The position numbers and the translations under genes were made by a program. A stretch of 64,000 nucleotides of DNA, from NCBI RefSeq assembly GCF_024752355.1, contig NZ_JANTHZ010000004.1, forward strand, positions 248,001-312,000, read 5' to 3'. Positions within the stretch are counted from its first letter, which is position 1; each line of letters opens with the position of its first letter. The notes under the pieces were generated by a model. That model made no database searches and was not told the origin of the DNA. It was given only the letters and a program-made list of their open reading frames with translations. The stretch comes from Ancylobacter mangrovi (GTDB taxonomy: Bacteria; Pseudomonadota; Alphaproteobacteria; Rhizobiales; Xanthobacteraceae). This document shows, one piece after another, positions 25,783 through 37,120 of the stretch.

Positions 25783-26835
25783 ATGACGGAAGACAGCGAG
25801 CCGCAGGTGCCGCCGCACGCGCAGCCGCCGCAAGGACAGACGGCAGAGGGGCAGCCCTCATACGGGCAATCACCGCAAGCGCCGGACTATCCCCCGGCGC
25901 CCCGCCAAGCGGCCGCCCGGCCCGCTTCCGCCGCCCCCCGTCCCGCTGCCGCCGGCAGCCGTACCAAGGGCCCGCCGCAGGACCCGGAGGCCTTTCATCG
26001 CTGGATCGAGATCGAGCGGCTGAAGGTCGAGATGCGCCGGCTGGAGCTGGAGACGCGCCGCAGCGAAGCACCCGCTTCCGCCCCGCCCTCCAGGACCGGC
26101 GGGCGCGTCCTGCCGATCGCGGTGGCGGCCGGATTCGTTGCGATGCTGCTCCTGCTGGTCGCGGCGGTGATCCAGATCGGCCTGCTGCGTGGCGAGCTCG
26201 GCACGCTGCGCGATGCGCAGGCCGGGCTGGAGCAGCGGCTCGACGACCGCCTCGCCGCCATGGTCGAGACCCGTCTGGCCGCGCTCGGCCCCTCGCTGCA
26301 GTCCGCGGCCCCCACGGCCCAGTCCGCACCGGCGCCGACCTCGATGCCCACCACCACCACGGCGCCGCGGCCGGCGGCGAGCGACGGCGCCGCGCCGTCC
26401 CCGGCCGACATGGCCGCCACGCCGGCGCCCGATGGCGATTCGCAGGCCCCGGCCACGCAAACCGCGCCGACGCAGACCGCGGCGGCCGCGCCCACGACGC
26501 CCGACCCGCCCGCCAAGCCGGCCCTGCTCGGCACCGGCTATGTGGTGCGGATGTTCGCCCCGACCGGCTCCGTGCCGGCGGCCCGGGTCAACGCCTTCAC
26601 CAGCATCCTGAAGAATGCCGGCTTCGAAGTGGTGGTGTCGGATTCGGGCGTGGTCCAGCCGACCGCCAACACGCTGTCCTACCACGCCTCCGCCGCCGGG
26701 GTGGCGGAGAAGCTGGCGACGCTGGTGCAGTCGAAGCGGCCCGCGCTCGACCTCGAGCTGAGGACGTCGACCGCGATCCGCGAGGACGCCAAGCAGGTGC
26801 TGATCCTCAACGTGACCGAGGGCGCGCTGAACTGA
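25783..26835 (+). CDS. Single-pass membrane protein with Pro/Ala/Thr-rich periplasmic linker, unknown function
   Basis: A 350-residue protein with a Pro/Gln/Ala-rich cytoplasmic N-terminus (1-65), a charged helix (about 70-98, HRWIEIERLKVEMRRLELET), one transmembrane helix (about 109-131, LPIAVAAGFVAMLLLLVAAV) and a short coiled stretch. A long Ala/Pro/Thr linker (about 165-248) leads to a compact C-terminal domain (about 250-350). That domain (YVVRMFAPTGSVPAARVNAF, then ILKNAGFEVVVSD) resembles small alpha/beta envelope domains of the LytR_C or SPOR kind, but the match is weak. A cell-envelope role is inferred. Confidence 0.7.
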   Translation: MTEDSEPQVPPHAQPPQGQTAEGQPSYGQSPQAPDYPPAPRQAAARPASAAPRPAAAGSRTKGPPQDPEAFHRWIEIERLKVEMRRLELETRRSEAPASAPPSRTGGRVLPIAVAAGFVAMLLLLVAAVIQIGLLRGELGTLRDAQAGLEQRLDDRLAAMVETRLAALGPSLQSAAPTAQSAPAPTSMPTTTTAPRPAASDGAAPSPADMAATPAPDGDSQAPATQTAPTQTAAAAPTTPDPPAKPALLGTGYVVRMFAPTGSVPAARVNAFTSILKNAGFEVVVSDSGVVQPTANTLSYHASAAGVAEKLATLVQSKRPALDLELRTSTAIREDAKQVLILNVTEGALN

Positions 26836-26859
26836 CGTTCTGGGGGTGACAGCCGGGAG

Positions 26860-26881
26860 CCCGCCCGCGAGCGCGGACGGG
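26860..26881. terminator. Possible bidirectional hairpin between converging genes
   Basis: A G+C-rich imperfect inverted repeat (CCCGCCCG and CGGACGGG arms, one mismatch) lies between the plus-strand membrane protein and the minus-strand cbbE. No T-run is present on either strand, so termination is only possible. Confidence 0.3.
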
Positions 26882-26937
26882 TTCAGGAATCGTCGTTCTC
26901 CGGCGGTCCTGCCACGCGAACCGGGGCCGGTCCCGCC

Positions 26938-27609
26938 CTACGCCGCCGCGGCCGGACGCTCGGCGGCGGCGCGCAGCGCGGCGATGTTGGCGCGGTAGCC
27001 TTCCGCCCCGCCCCGGAACACGGCCGATCCCGCCACCAGCACGGTGGCGCCCGCCGCGGCGCAGAGTGCGCCGGTCTGCGGGTTCACCCCGCCGTCGATC
27101 TCCAGATGGATCGGCCGCTCGCCGATCATCGCTCGCAGGCGGTGCAGCTTGGGCAGCACGTCGGCGATGAAGGCCTGCCCGCCGAAACCGGGATTGACGG
27201 TCATGGCGAGGATCAGGTCGACCTTGTCGAGCACATAGGCGAGCGCGCTCTCATGCGTCGCCGGATTGAGCGCGACGCCCGCCTTCTTTCCCAGCGAGCG
27301 GATGAGCTGCAGGCAGCGGTCGAGATGGCGGGTGGCCTCCGCCTGCACCGTGATGACGTCGGCGCCGGCATGGGCGAAGGCCTCGATATAGGGCTCCACC
27401 GGCTCGATCATCAGATGCACGTCGAAGGTCCGGTCGGTATGGGGCCGCATGGCGCGGATCACGTCCGGCCCGAAGGTGATATTCGGCACGAAATGCCCGT
27501 CCATCACGTCGAGATGAATCCAGTCGGCGCCGGCGGCGGTGACGTCGCGCATTTCCTCGCCGAGACGTGCGAAGTCGCAGGCGAGCATGGAAGGGGCGAT
27601 GAGCGCCAT
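26938..27609 (-). CDS. cbbE: Ribulose-phosphate 3-epimerase
   Basis: A 223-residue TIM-barrel epimerase interconverting xylulose 5-phosphate and ribulose 5-phosphate. The family motifs are all there: [58 protein letters not shown], and LEIDGGVN with the phosphate-binding [12 protein letters not shown]. As the last gene of the cbb operon it returns xylulose 5-phosphate from transketolase to the ribulose 5-phosphate pool used by phosphoribulokinase. It could equally be named rpe, but its position in the operon favours cbbE. Confidence 0.95.
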   Translation of the reverse strand: MALIAPSMLACDFARLGEEMRDVTAAGADWIHLDVMDGHFVPNITFGPDVIRAMRPHTDRTFDVHLMIEPVEPYIEAFAHAGADVITVQAEATRHLDRCLQLIRSLGKKAGVALNPATHESALAYVLDKVDLILAMTVNPGFGGQAFIADVLPKLHRLRAMIGERPIHLEIDGGVNPQTGALCAAAGATVLVAGSAVFRGGAEGYRANIAALRAAAERPAAAA

Positions 27610-27656
27610 GAGATGTCTCCCGTCGATGGGGTCGGGGGCACGGCGGCCCGCGGCTT

Positions 27657-28610
27657 TCAGCGCGCGGGCAGCGGCGGGTAGCTGTCGATGCCGCCGGAGA
27701 ACACCCGGCTCGCCAGAATGTCCTCGGCCTCGATGGTGGTGAGGTCGCCGGCCGTCACCGGCCGCTCGCTGGCGAACAGCCGGTTGGCCTGCCTCAGCCG
27801 CGCGCGATCGAGCGCGTTGCGGACCGAGCGGCCATTGGCGAAATGCGGCTGCGCCATGCGCAGCTCGACATAGCGGTGGAACGCCTCCTCGGCCGCCGGG
27901 CTCAGCCGGTAGTTCATGCCGTCGAGGATCCGCGCCCCGATCGCCTCCAGCTCCCCGCCCGTATAGTCGGGGAAGTCGATGTGATGGGCGACGCGCGAGC
28001 GGAAGCCCGGATTGGCGGTGAAGAAGCGCTCCATCCGATCGGCATAGCCGGCCAGGATCACGACCAGGTCGTCGCGCTGGTTCTCCATCACCTGCAGCAG
28101 GATCTCGATCGCCTCCTGCCCGTAGTCGCGCTCGTTCTCGGGGCGATAGAGATAATAGGCCTCGTCGATGAACAGCACGCCGCCCATGGCACGCTTCAGC
28201 ACCTCCTTCGTCTTCGGCGCGGTGTGGCCGATATACTGGCCGACGAGGTCGTCGCGGGTAACGGTGACGAGGTGGCCTTTGCGCACATAGCCGAGCCGGT
28301 GGAGGATCTCGGCCATCCGCAGCGCGACCGTGGTCTTGCCGGTCCCCGGATTACCGGTGAAGCTCATATGCAGGGTCGGGCTGACCGCCTGCAGGCCGAA
28401 GCGGGCGCGGGCGCGGTCCACCAGCAGCAGGGCGCCGATTTCGCGCAGGCGCTGCTTCACCGGCACCAGGCCGACGAGGTCGGTGTCGAGCTCGTCCAGC
28501 ACCCGGGCGAGCCCGCTTTCGGTGAACTCGGCCCGCAGGTCGATCGCCTGTTCGCCCCCGTCGGGTGCGGCGAGGGGCGCGGTCGGCGGGGTGTCGATGA
28601 CAGCTTCCAT
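27657..28610 (-). CDS. cbbX: Red-type RubisCO activase
   Basis: A 317-residue AAA+ ATPase. Walker A is GNPGTGKTT (86-94), Walker B is [12 protein letters not shown] (144-155), and a pore-loop-like YIGHT is at 126-130. CbbX remodels red-type (form IC/ID) RubisCO by pulling on the large-subunit C-terminus to release inhibitory sugar phosphates. It lies downstream of cbbLS, with which it must match in type. The ATG at 28610 is chosen because the fold begins shortly after; the in-frame extension to 28667 runs into a hairpin region. It follows strong hairpins that probably lower its expression relative to RubisCO. Confidence 0.95.
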   Translation of the reverse strand: MEAVIDTPPTAPLAAPDGGEQAIDLRAEFTESGLARVLDELDTDLVGLVPVKQRLREIGALLLVDRARARFGLQAVSPTLHMSFTGNPGTGKTTVALRMAEILHRLGYVRKGHLVTVTRDDLVGQYIGHTAPKTKEVLKRAMGGVLFIDEAYYLYRPENERDYGQEAIEILLQVMENQRDDLVVILAGYADRMERFFTANPGFRSRVAHHIDFPDYTGGELEAIGARILDGMNYRLSPAAEEAFHRYVELRMAQPHFANGRSVRNALDRARLRQANRLFASERPVTAGDLTTIEAEDILASRVFSGGIDSYPPLPAR

Positions 28611-28644
28611 GAGAAGGGCTCCCGCTGTTTTCGATGAAGGAAAG

Positions 28645-28682
28645 AGGACCGGTTCCGGGCGCGGCATTCCGGAACCGGTCCT
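28645..28682 (-). terminator. Perfect 14-bp hairpin after cbbS (partial terminator or mRNA stabiliser)
   Basis: The inverted repeat AGGACCGGTTCCGG/CCGGAACCGGTCCT with a 10-nt loop lies in the 197-bp cbbS-cbbX gap. On the minus strand it is followed by the T-rich stretch CTTTCCTTC. It probably terminates or stabilises most cbbLS transcripts, with read-through to cbbX and cbbE. Confidence 0.65.
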
Positions 28683-28717
28683 TCGCGGCCGGGGAGGAAA
28701 CCAGGCGACCGCGATAG

Positions 28718-28748
28718 TCCGTCGGGGGAGTAGTGGGAGACCGACGGA
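28718..28748 (-). other. Second hairpin in the cbbS-cbbX gap
   Basis: A perfect 8-bp inverted repeat TCCGTCGG/CCGACGGA with a 15-nt loop lies between the cbbS stop and the larger hairpin. It may add to 3'-end protection of cbbLS mRNA. Confidence 0.45.
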
Positions 28749-28807
28749 TCGGCAGCGCTCCCACGCGGCACGAGGACCGCGCGCGGCGGGAGCGCGTCAT
28801 GGCAGTC

Positions 28808-29227
28808 CTAGTAGCGCGCGCCCTCCGGGCGATCGGCGGCGTAGGCGCGCGTGGTGTAGCGGATCGACCGGCCGTCCACCTCCTGCCGGTCCAGCGCGAA
28901 GCCGGGCTCGTCTGCGGGGCGGTCGGTGATGAAGGACAGGCGCAGCGATTCCCACGTATGGGTGGAATCGAAGGCGCTGACCCGGATGTAGTTCCGGCCG
29001 GCATGGGCCTTGCGGCAGGCGTTCAGCTCGAACATGACGCCGGCGGCGTCGGGCACGTCGAACATCGGCATGCCCCACATTTCCCAATAGGTGTTGCGGG
29101 GGTGGGGATCGTCGGTGAACTCGATGTTCACCGCCCAGCCCTTGTCGATGCAGTACTGGACCTGCCGGGTGATCTGCCCGTCATCGAGGTCCGGCAGGAA
29201 GGAGAAGGCTCCCTGGGTGATGCGCAT
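28808..29227 (-). CDS. cbbS: RubisCO small subunit, red-type (form IC)
   Basis: A 139-residue small subunit. It begins MRITQGAFSFLPDLDDGQI and has the YCIDKGWAVNIEFTDDPHPR and NTYWEMWGMPMFDV segments. The length and the C-terminal extension (after SFITDRP) are typical of red-type enzymes, where the tail forms a beta-hairpin lining the central solvent channel. It assembles as L8S8 with CbbL. It lies 26 bp behind cbbL, and hairpins follow it. Confidence 0.96.
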   Translation of the reverse strand: MRITQGAFSFLPDLDDGQITRQVQYCIDKGWAVNIEFTDDPHPRNTYWEMWGMPMFDVPDAAGVMFELNACRKAHAGRNYIRVSAFDSTHTWESLRLSFITDRPADEPGFALDRQEVDGRSIRYTTRAYAADRPEGARY

Positions 29228-29253
29228 GATGTGTCTCCTCGCTCTGTCCGGCC

Positions 29254-30789
<1,536 letters not shown>

Positions 30790-30810
30790 CTACGGAGGAG
30801 CGGCCGAAGG

Positions 30811-30923
30811 CCCCTCACTCCAATCCCGCCCCTCGCGAAGAGGGGGTAGGCACGTTCGCGTTCCGGCTCTGCGTCACCTCGCCCCCACACGGGGGGCCCG
30901 GCCCGGCGGGCCGGATGAGGGGG
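30811..30923. repeat. Repeat-like palindromic intergenic element between cbbA and cbbL
   Basis: A 113-bp element bounded by CCCCTCA at one end and its complement TGAGGGG at the other. Internal hairpins include CCCCTC-GCGAA-GAGGGG (30829-30845) and a G+C-rich GGGCCCGGCC/GGCGGGCC fold. Its style resembles the CCCTCA-type palindromic repeats scattered between genes in alphaproteobacteria. It sits in the transcribed gap upstream of cbbL. Copy number cannot be judged from this window. Confidence 0.55.
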
Positions 30924-30938
30924 AGCGCCGCGTGGTCC

Positions 30939-32024
30939 TCATTCCGCCGCCGCCCGGGCGCCGCCGATCACCGGATCGAGCGCGCCGCTGGCGTAGCGCT
31001 TGGCCATGGCCGCCAGCGGCAGCACCTTGATCTTCGAGGCGTTGCCCGCGGTGCCGAACGCCTCGAAACGCTCGCGGCACAGCGCGCGCATCGCGTCCAT
31101 CGCCGGCTTCAGGAACTTGCGCGGGTCGAATTCGGAAGCGTCGCCGACCGCGACCTTGCGGAACTGCGCGGTCATGGCGAGCCGGCAGTCGGTGTCGATG
31201 TTGACCTTGCGCACGCCGTGACGGATGCCGCGCACGATCTCCTCCACCGGCACGCCCCAGGTCTGGGGCATCCGGCCCCCGGAGGCGTTGAACAGGTCCT
31301 GCAGCGCCTGCGGCACCGAGGACGAGCCGTGCATGACCAGATGCACGTTAGGCAGCCGGCTATGTATCTCCTCGATCACGTTCATGGCGAGGATGTCGCC
31401 GTCCGGCCGGCGGGAGAACTTGTAGGCGCCGTGCGAGGTGCCCATGGCGATGGCGAGCGCGTCGACCCGGGTGGCGGCGACGAAGTCCACCGCCTGGCCG
31501 GGATCGGTGAGGAGCTGGTCGCGGGAGAGCTCGCCCTCCGCGCCGTGCCCGTCCTCCTGCTCGCCGCCGCCATGCTCCAGCGAGCCGAGCACGCCGAGCT
31601 CGCCCTCGACCGAGGCGCCGACCCAGTGCGCGGCGTCGACCACGCGCCGGGTGATGGCGACGTTGTAGTCGTAATCGGCCGGGGTCTTCGCGTCCTGCAG
31701 GAGCGAGCCGTCCATCATCACCGAGGTGAAGCCATGCTGGATCGCCGAGAGGCAGGTCGCCTCGTTGTTTCCGTGGTCCTGATGCATGCAGATCGGGATC
31801 GCGGGGTACATCTCGGTGAGCGCGTCGATCATGCGCGCCAGCATGATGTCGCCGGCATAGGAGCGCGCGCCGCGGCTCGCCTGCAGGATGACCGGGGCAT
31901 CGACCGCGTCGGCGGCCTCGAGGATCGCGATGCCCTGCTCCATGTTGTTGATGTTGAAGGCGGGAACGCCGTAGCCATGCTCGGCCGCGTGGTCGAGAAG
32001 CTGGCGAAGGGTGATGCGGGCCAT
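30939..32024 (-). CDS. cbbA: Fructose-bisphosphate aldolase, class II
   Basis: A 361-residue zinc-dependent aldolase of the Calvin-cycle type. Motifs include [18 protein letters not shown], the zinc-binding [10 protein letters not shown], a second metal site with [41 protein letters not shown], and [13 protein letters not shown]. It condenses dihydroxyacetone phosphate with glyceraldehyde 3-phosphate or erythrose 4-phosphate to make fructose and sedoheptulose bisphosphates. It follows cbbT by 16 bp. Confidence 0.96.
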   Translation of the reverse strand: MARITLRQLLDHAAEHGYGVPAFNINNMEQGIAILEAADAVDAPVILQASRGARSYAGDIMLARMIDALTEMYPAIPICMHQDHGNNEATCLSAIQHGFTSVMMDGSLLQDAKTPADYDYNVAITRRVVDAAHWVGASVEGELGVLGSLEHGGGEQEDGHGAEGELSRDQLLTDPGQAVDFVAATRVDALAIAMGTSHGAYKFSRRPDGDILAMNVIEEIHSRLPNVHLVMHGSSSVPQALQDLFNASGGRMPQTWGVPVEEIVRGIRHGVRKVNIDTDCRLAMTAQFRKVAVGDASEFDPRKFLKPAMDAMRALCRERFEAFGTAGNASKIKVLPLAAMAKRYASGALDPVIGGARAAAE

Positions 32025-32040
32025 GGACGCGTCCTCCGTC

Positions 32041-34068
32041 TCAGGCGCAGGTCAGGAGGTCGCAGGTCGCGTCGACCACGGCCTCGGGCGTGATGTTGAA
32101 ATGCGCGTAGAGCTCACCTGCCGGCGCCGAGGCGCCGAAGCCGGTCATGCCGACGAAGCGCCCGCGATCGCCGATCCAGCGGTCCCAGCCGAGCCGGGCG
32201 GCGGCTTCCACCGCGACCCGCGGGGCGGTGCCGAGCACGGCGCGCCGATAGGCCTCGCTCTGCTTCTCGAACAGCTCCCAGCACGGCATGGAGACCACCG
32301 CGGCATCGACGCCGCGGGCGGCGAGGAGATCGACCGCCTTGAAGGCGATCTCCACCTCCGAGCCGGTGGCGAGCAGCGTCACGTCCCGCCGGCGGCGCGG
32401 CTTCAGCGCGACATAGGCGCCGTAGCCGGTGAGGTTCTCCTCGCTGTAGGCGGTGCGGAAGGTCGGCAGGTTCTGCCGCGACAAGGCGAGCACCGAAGGC
32501 GTGCCCTCGCAGTGCAGCGCAAGCTGCCAGGCTTCCAGCGTCTCCACCGCGTCGGCGGGGCGGAACACGTTGATGTTCGGCGTCGCCCGCAGCATGGCGA
32601 GATGCTCGACCGGCTGGTGCGTCGGCCCGTCCTCGCCGAGGCCGATGGAATCGTGCGTCATCACATAGACGACGCGCTGGCCCATCAGCGCCGAGAGCCG
32701 CATCGCCCCGCGGGCATAGTCGGAGAACACCAGGAAGGTGCCGCCATAGGGGATGAAGCCGCGATGCAGGGCGAGCCCGTTCATCACCGCCGCCATGGCG
32801 TGCTCGCGGATGCCGTAATGCAAATAGCGTCCGCCATACGCGCCCGGCACGACCGATCCGAGCCCCCTGGTGAGGGTCAGGTTCGAATGGGTGAGGTCGG
32901 CCGAGCCGCCGACGGTGAGCTCGCTCGCCTCGTTGACGACGCCGAGCACCATCTCGGAAGCCTTGCGGGTGGCGACCTTCGGCGCCTCCTCGCCCAGCAT
33001 GCGCTTGTAGGCGTCGAGCTTCTCGTCGAAATCCGCCGGCAGGTCGCCCTCGACCGCGGCCTCGAAATCCGCGCGCCGGCCAGAGGTCGAAAGCCGCGCC
33101 TCCCAGGCCTCGCGGGCCGCCCGGCCGCGCGCGGCGACCTCGGCCCAGGCCGCGCGCAATTCGTCCGGCACCTCGAAGGGCGGATGGGTCCAGCCGAGCT
33201 TCTCGCGCGCGCCCTCGATCTCGGCGGCGCCGAGCGGGGCACCGTGGGCGCTCTCGCGGCCGGCCTTGGTGGGGGCGCCGTAGCCGATGGTGGTGCGGCA
33301 GGCGATCAGCGTCGGGCGGTCGGAGCGGCGCGCCTCGGCGATGGCGTCGACCACCGCGTGATAGGCCAGCCCGTCCACCGCGATCACGTTCCAGCCGGCG
33401 GCGCGGAAGCGGGCGGGCTGGTCGGTCGAGGTCGACAGCGCGGTCGAGCCGTCGATCGAGATCCCGTTGTCGTCCCACAGCACGATCAGCCGGGCGAGCT
33501 TCAGGTGCCCGGCAAGGTCGATCGCCTCGTGCGAGATGCCCTCCATCAGGCAGCCGTCGCCGGCGATGACATAGGTGTAGTGGTCGACCAGCTCATCGCC
33601 GAAGCGCGCATTCATCATGCGCTCGGCGAGCGCCATGCCGACCGCGGTGGTCAGCCCCTGGCCGAGCGGCCCGGTCGTGGTCTCCACCCCCAGCGTGTGG
33701 CCGTGCTCGGGATGGCCGGCGGTGACGGCGCCGAGCTGGCGGAACCGCTTCAGCTCCCCGCCCCCCATGTCGGCATAGCCGAGCAGGTGGTTGATCGCGT
33801 AGAGCAGCATCGAGCCGTGGCCGGCGGAGAGTATGAAGCGGTCGCGGTCGGCCCAGTCCGGCCGGCCGGGATCGATCTTCATGAAGCGCGTGAACAGCGC
33901 GGTGGCGGCGTCCGCCATGCCCATCGGCATGCCGGGATGGCCGGACTGCGCCTTCTCGACCGCGTCCATGGCGAGCGCGCGCAGCGCGTTGGCCATGCCG
34001 TCATGGGGCAGGTCGTCCGCCTTCAGGGGCGCGGGGCGGAGCGTCGGATCGGTGTGTCTCGTGAGCAT
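32041..34068 (-). CDS. cbbT: Transketolase
   Basis: A 675-residue thiamine-diphosphate enzyme. Features are [17 protein letters not shown], the ThDP/Mg motif [13 protein letters not shown] through [12 protein letters not shown], the pyrimidine-domain [19 protein letters not shown], and [20 protein letters not shown], with catalytic histidines. It transfers two-carbon units to regenerate pentose phosphates in the Calvin cycle. The start at ATG 34068 precedes the conserved N-terminus and lies 14 bp after cbbP; the longer upstream reading is a shadow of cbbP. Confidence 0.96.
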   Translation of the reverse strand: MLTRHTDPTLRPAPLKADDLPHDGMANALRALAMDAVEKAQSGHPGMPMGMADAATALFTRFMKIDPGRPDWADRDRFILSAGHGSMLLYAINHLLGYADMGGGELKRFRQLGAVTAGHPEHGHTLGVETTTGPLGQGLTTAVGMALAERMMNARFGDELVDHYTYVIAGDGCLMEGISHEAIDLAGHLKLARLIVLWDDNGISIDGSTALSTSTDQPARFRAAGWNVIAVDGLAYHAVVDAIAEARRSDRPTLIACRTTIGYGAPTKAGRESAHGAPLGAAEIEGAREKLGWTHPPFEVPDELRAAWAEVAARGRAAREAWEARLSTSGRRADFEAAVEGDLPADFDEKLDAYKRMLGEEAPKVATRKASEMVLGVVNEASELTVGGSADLTHSNLTLTRGLGSVVPGAYGGRYLHYGIREHAMAAVMNGLALHRGFIPYGGTFLVFSDYARGAMRLSALMGQRVVYVMTHDSIGLGEDGPTHQPVEHLAMLRATPNINVFRPADAVETLEAWQLALHCEGTPSVLALSRQNLPTFRTAYSEENLTGYGAYVALKPRRRRDVTLLATGSEVEIAFKAVDLLAARGVDAAVVSMPCWELFEKQSEAYRRAVLGTAPRVAVEAAARLGWDRWIGDRGRFVGMTGFGASAPAGELYAHFNITPEAVVDATCDLLTCA

Positions 34069-34082
34069 GATGTTCTCCCGGT

Positions 34083-34958
34083 TCACGCGGCGCGGCGCTT
34101 CTTCTCCACCAGGTGGAGGATCATCGGGGTGAGGATGAGCTGCATCGCGATGTCGAGCTTGCCGCCCGGGATCACGATGGAATTGGCACGCGACATCCAG
34201 GAGCCCTGGATCATCGACAGCAGATAGGGGAAGTCGATGCCGCGCGGGCTGCGGAAGCGGATGACGACGATCGATTCGTCCGCCGTCGGGATCCAGCGCG
34301 CGATGAACGGGTTCGAGGTGTCGACCGTCGGCACGCGCTGGAAGTTGATGTCGGTGTAGGTGAACTGCGGGCAGATGTAGTTCACGTAGTCCGGCATGCG
34401 GCGCAGGATCGTGTCGGTCACCGCCTCGGTGGAATAGCCGCGGTGCGAGCGGTCGCGATGGATCTTCTGGATCCATTCGAGATTGATCACCGGCACCACG
34501 CCGATCTTCAGGTCCGCATAGCGCGCGACGTCGATATTGCCGCTCACCACCGCGCCGTGCAGCCCCTCGTAGAACAGCAGGTCGGTGGGCGCGGGGATTT
34601 CCTCCCACGGCGTGAAGGTGCCCGGCTCGCCGCCATATTCGGCGGCTTCCTTGTCGTCGTGGACGTAGTGGCGGAACTTGCCCGTGCCGGTCTTGGCATA
34701 GGAGCGGAAGGTCTCCTCCAGCTCCTCGAACAGGTTCGAATCGGGTCCGAAATGGCTGTAGTGGTGGTTGCCGCGCCCCGCTTCCTCGGCCATGACCTCG
34801 CGCATCGCGGCGCGGTCGTAGCGGTGGAAGGCGTCGCCCTCGATATAGGCGGCGACCACTTCCTCGCGGCGGAAGATCTGCTCGAAGATCCGCCGGACCG
34901 AGGTCGTGCCCGCTCCCGAGGAGCCAGTGACCGAGATGATGGGATGATGGATCGACAT
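34083..34958 (-). CDS. cbbP: Phosphoribulokinase
   Basis: A 291-residue bacterial-type phosphoribulokinase with the P-loop [10 protein letters not shown] (about 12-21) and [14 protein letters not shown]. Other marks are [15 protein letters not shown], the Walker B-like [13 protein letters not shown], and the C-terminal [20 protein letters not shown]. It makes ribulose 1,5-bisphosphate from ribulose 5-phosphate and ATP, a reaction unique to the Calvin cycle. It follows cbbF by 10 bp. Confidence 0.97.
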   Translation of the reverse strand: MSIHHPIISVTGSSGAGTTSVRRIFEQIFRREEVVAAYIEGDAFHRYDRAAMREVMAEEAGRGNHHYSHFGPDSNLFEELEETFRSYAKTGTGKFRHYVHDDKEAAEYGGEPGTFTPWEEIPAPTDLLFYEGLHGAVVSGNIDVARYADLKIGVVPVINLEWIQKIHRDRSHRGYSTEAVTDTILRRMPDYVNYICPQFTYTDINFQRVPTVDTSNPFIARWIPTADESIVVIRFRSPRGIDFPYLLSMIQGSWMSRANSIVIPGGKLDIAMQLILTPMILHLVEKKRRAA

Positions 34959-34968
34959 CGCCCGCTCC

Positions 34969-35994
34969 TCACGCGCGCAGCAGGCCGCGCCGCCCGAACA
35001 GGGGCGAGCGCTCGGGAAGGGCGGAGGCGTCGCGGTGATAGCGGGCGACCCGCTCCACCTCGCCACGCGAGCCGAACACCAGCGGCACGCGCTGGTGCAG
35101 GCTCTCCGGCACGATGTCGAGGATGCGCTGCAGCCCGTCGGTCGCCGCGCCCTGCGCCTGCTCCATCAGGAAGGCGATCGGGTTGGCCTCGTAGACCAGC
35201 CGCAGCCGGCCCTGGCCGTAGCCGCGGCGGGCGTCGCCGGGGTAGAGATAGATGCCGCCGCGCATCAGGATGCGGTAGGCGTCGGCGACCATGGAGGCGA
35301 CCCAGCGCGTGTTGAAGTCGCGGTCACGCGGGCCCTCGCCGCCGGCGAGGCAGTCCTCGATGTAGCAGCGCACCGCCCGGTCCCAGTGGCGGGCGTTCGA
35401 GGCGTTGATCGCGTATTCGCCGGTCTCGGCCGGAACCTGGGCCTCGGCCTCGACCATGCGGAACTGGCCGAACGGGCGATCGAGCACGAAGAGCTGCGTA
35501 CCCGCGCCGGTGGTGAGCGCCAGCGCGACATGCGGGCCGTAGAGCAGGAAGCCGGCGGCAAGCTGCTGTGTGCCCGGCTGCAACAGCGCATCCGCCCCCG
35601 TATAGGGCAGGATGGTGAAGATGGTGCCGACGCTGAGATCGGTGTCGATGTTCGAGGAGCCGTCGAGCGGGTCGACCGCCACCGCCAGCGTGCCGGCGGG
35701 GTTCAGCTCGACCGGCTCGTCCATCTCCTCGGAGCCGAGCAGGGCGACCGGCGCGGCGGCGAGCGCCTCGCGCACCAGCTCGTCCGCCACAAGGTCGAGC
35801 TCCTTCTGGCTGTCGCCGTCGGCGTGGAAGCCCCGCACCTCGGCGAGGCCGCCCGCGAGCGGACCGGCGGCCAGCAGCTCGGCGAGCGCGCGGCCGGCAT
35901 CTGCAAGGGCGAGAACGGTGGTCGCGACGTCGCGACGCAACGCATCGGAACCGGCCCACCCGTCGAGGTGGTCCTGCAAGGTCCGGGATATCAT
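34969..35994 (-). CDS. cbbF: Fructose-1,6-bisphosphatase, class I
   Basis: A 341-residue FBPase. The metal and substrate residues are in [22 protein letters not shown], and the signature [25 protein letters not shown]-like [19 protein letters not shown] follows. It removes the C1 phosphate of fructose 1,6-bisphosphate, and probably sedoheptulose bisphosphate, in the Calvin cycle. It is the first gene of the cbb operon and is divergent from cbbR. ATG 35994 (MISRTLQDH) is preferred over the in-frame extension to 36150, which would cover the cbbR control region. Confidence 0.95.
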   Translation of the reverse strand: MISRTLQDHLDGWAGSDALRRDVATTVLALADAGRALAELLAAGPLAGGLAEVRGFHADGDSQKELDLVADELVREALAAAPVALLGSEEMDEPVELNPAGTLAVAVDPLDGSSNIDTDLSVGTIFTILPYTGADALLQPGTQQLAAGFLLYGPHVALALTTGAGTQLFVLDRPFGQFRMVEAEAQVPAETGEYAINASNARHWDRAVRCYIEDCLAGGEGPRDRDFNTRWVASMVADAYRILMRGGIYLYPGDARRGYGQGRLRLVYEANPIAFLMEQAQGAATDGLQRILDIVPESLHQRVPLVFGSRGEVERVARYHRDASALPERSPLFGRRGLLRA

Positions 35995-36110
35995 GGCGTT
36001 TCCCCAGTTATGTGAGGGCTTGAGCCCTTGGCGTGTCGTTTCCGTTAGCCTTCGAGCGGGGGACCCGAAGCGGCGGACGCCTCTTGTTGTGCTTAATCTG
36101 CCTGAGTTGC

Positions 36111-36160
36111 TCGAATAAGGAAATTCGAATAATCTTTCTATGAAATTCAATTACATTGAA
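36111..36160. promoter_or_regulatory. Likely CbbR operator region between cbbF and cbbR
   Basis: The 178-bp divergent gap contains an exact direct repeat TCGAATAA at 36111-36118 and 36125-36132, and a perfect inverted repeat TTCAAT-TAC-ATTGAA at 36146-36160 just before cbbR. LysR-type sites carry T-N11-A spacing and CbbR sites are A+T-rich half-site arrays, so this is the expected binding region for activation of cbbF and autoregulation of cbbR. Confidence 0.6.
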
Positions 36161-36172
36161 ACGTAATGCCGC

Positions 36173-37120
36173 ATGCGTAATGCCACCCTGAAGCAGCTGC
36201 GGGCCGTCGCCGCCATCGTCGAGACCGGCACGGTCACGGCGGCGGCGAAGAGGCTGAACGTCACCCCGCCCGCCGTGACCATGCAGGTGCAGCAGCTCGA
36301 GGAGCATCTCGGCCTGCCCCTGCTCGACCGCGCCGGCGACCGCTTCCAGCCCAGCGCCGCGGGCCGCGAGGTGCTGGCGGCCGTGGCCCGGATCGAGCAG
36401 GCCATGGCCGATTGCGGCGCCGCGCTCGACGCCATGCGCGGCCTCAGGGCCGGGCGCGTCGATGTCGGGCTGGTGTCGACGGCGAAATATTTCGCCCCGG
36501 CCGCGCTCGGCGCCTTCGCCCGTACCCATCCGGGCATCGACGTCTCGCTCACCGTCGGCAACCGCGAGGAGATGATCGCGGCGCTGCGCAGCGACGCCAT
36601 CGACGTCGCCATCATGGGGCGCCCGCCGCTCGACATCGAGGTCGACAAGACGCTGATCGGCGACCACCCGCATCTGATGATCGCGCCGGTGGACCATCCG
36701 CTGGTCGGGCGCCGGGTGGCGCCGAGCGCGCTCGCCAATGCGAGCTTCCTCAGCCGCGAGCCAGGCTCGGGCACGCGCGGGCTGATGGAGCGCTTCTTCC
36801 AGGAATCGGGCATCGAGCCGCGCATCGCCATGGAGATCGGCTCCAACGAGACCATCAAGCAGGCGGTGATGGCGGGGCTCGGCCTCGCCTTCATCTCCTC
36901 GCACACCATCGCCGCCGAGGTCGCCGACGGGCGGCTTGCCATACTCGACATCGAGGGCCTGCCAGTCGTGCGGCAATGGTTCGTGGTGAAGCGCACCGCC
37001 AAGCGCCTGACCCCGCCCGCCGCCGCGCTCGCCGAATTCCTCGGCCGCCGCGGCTCGGAATTCCTGCCGGGCGTCTCGCCCGCCGCCCCCGCCCCGGCAC
37101 GCGAGGCGAGCCCGATATGA
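36173..37120 (+). CDS. cbbR: LysR family regulator of the Calvin operon
   Basis: A 315-residue LysR-type regulator divergent from the cbb operon. The winged helix (about 1-62) reads LKQLRAVAAIVETGTVTAAA, KRLNVTPPAVTMQVQQLE. The effector domain contains RVDVGLVSTAKYFAPAAL, SLTVGNREEMIAAL, and AVMAGLGLAFISSHTIAAE. CbbR senses metabolites of the cycle and activates cbb genes. Its stop overlaps the start of a periplasmic phosphatase gene (ATGA), so the two are translated together, which is unusual for cbbR. Confidence 0.95.
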   Translation: MRNATLKQLRAVAAIVETGTVTAAAKRLNVTPPAVTMQVQQLEEHLGLPLLDRAGDRFQPSAAGREVLAAVARIEQAMADCGAALDAMRGLRAGRVDVGLVSTAKYFAPAALGAFARTHPGIDVSLTVGNREEMIAALRSDAIDVAIMGRPPLDIEVDKTLIGDHPHLMIAPVDHPLVGRRVAPSALANASFLSREPGSGTRGLMERFFQESGIEPRIAMEIGSNETIKQAVMAGLGLAFISSHTIAAEVADGRLAILDIEGLPVVRQWFVVKRTAKRLTPPAAALAEFLGRRGSEFLPGVSPAAPAPAREASPI

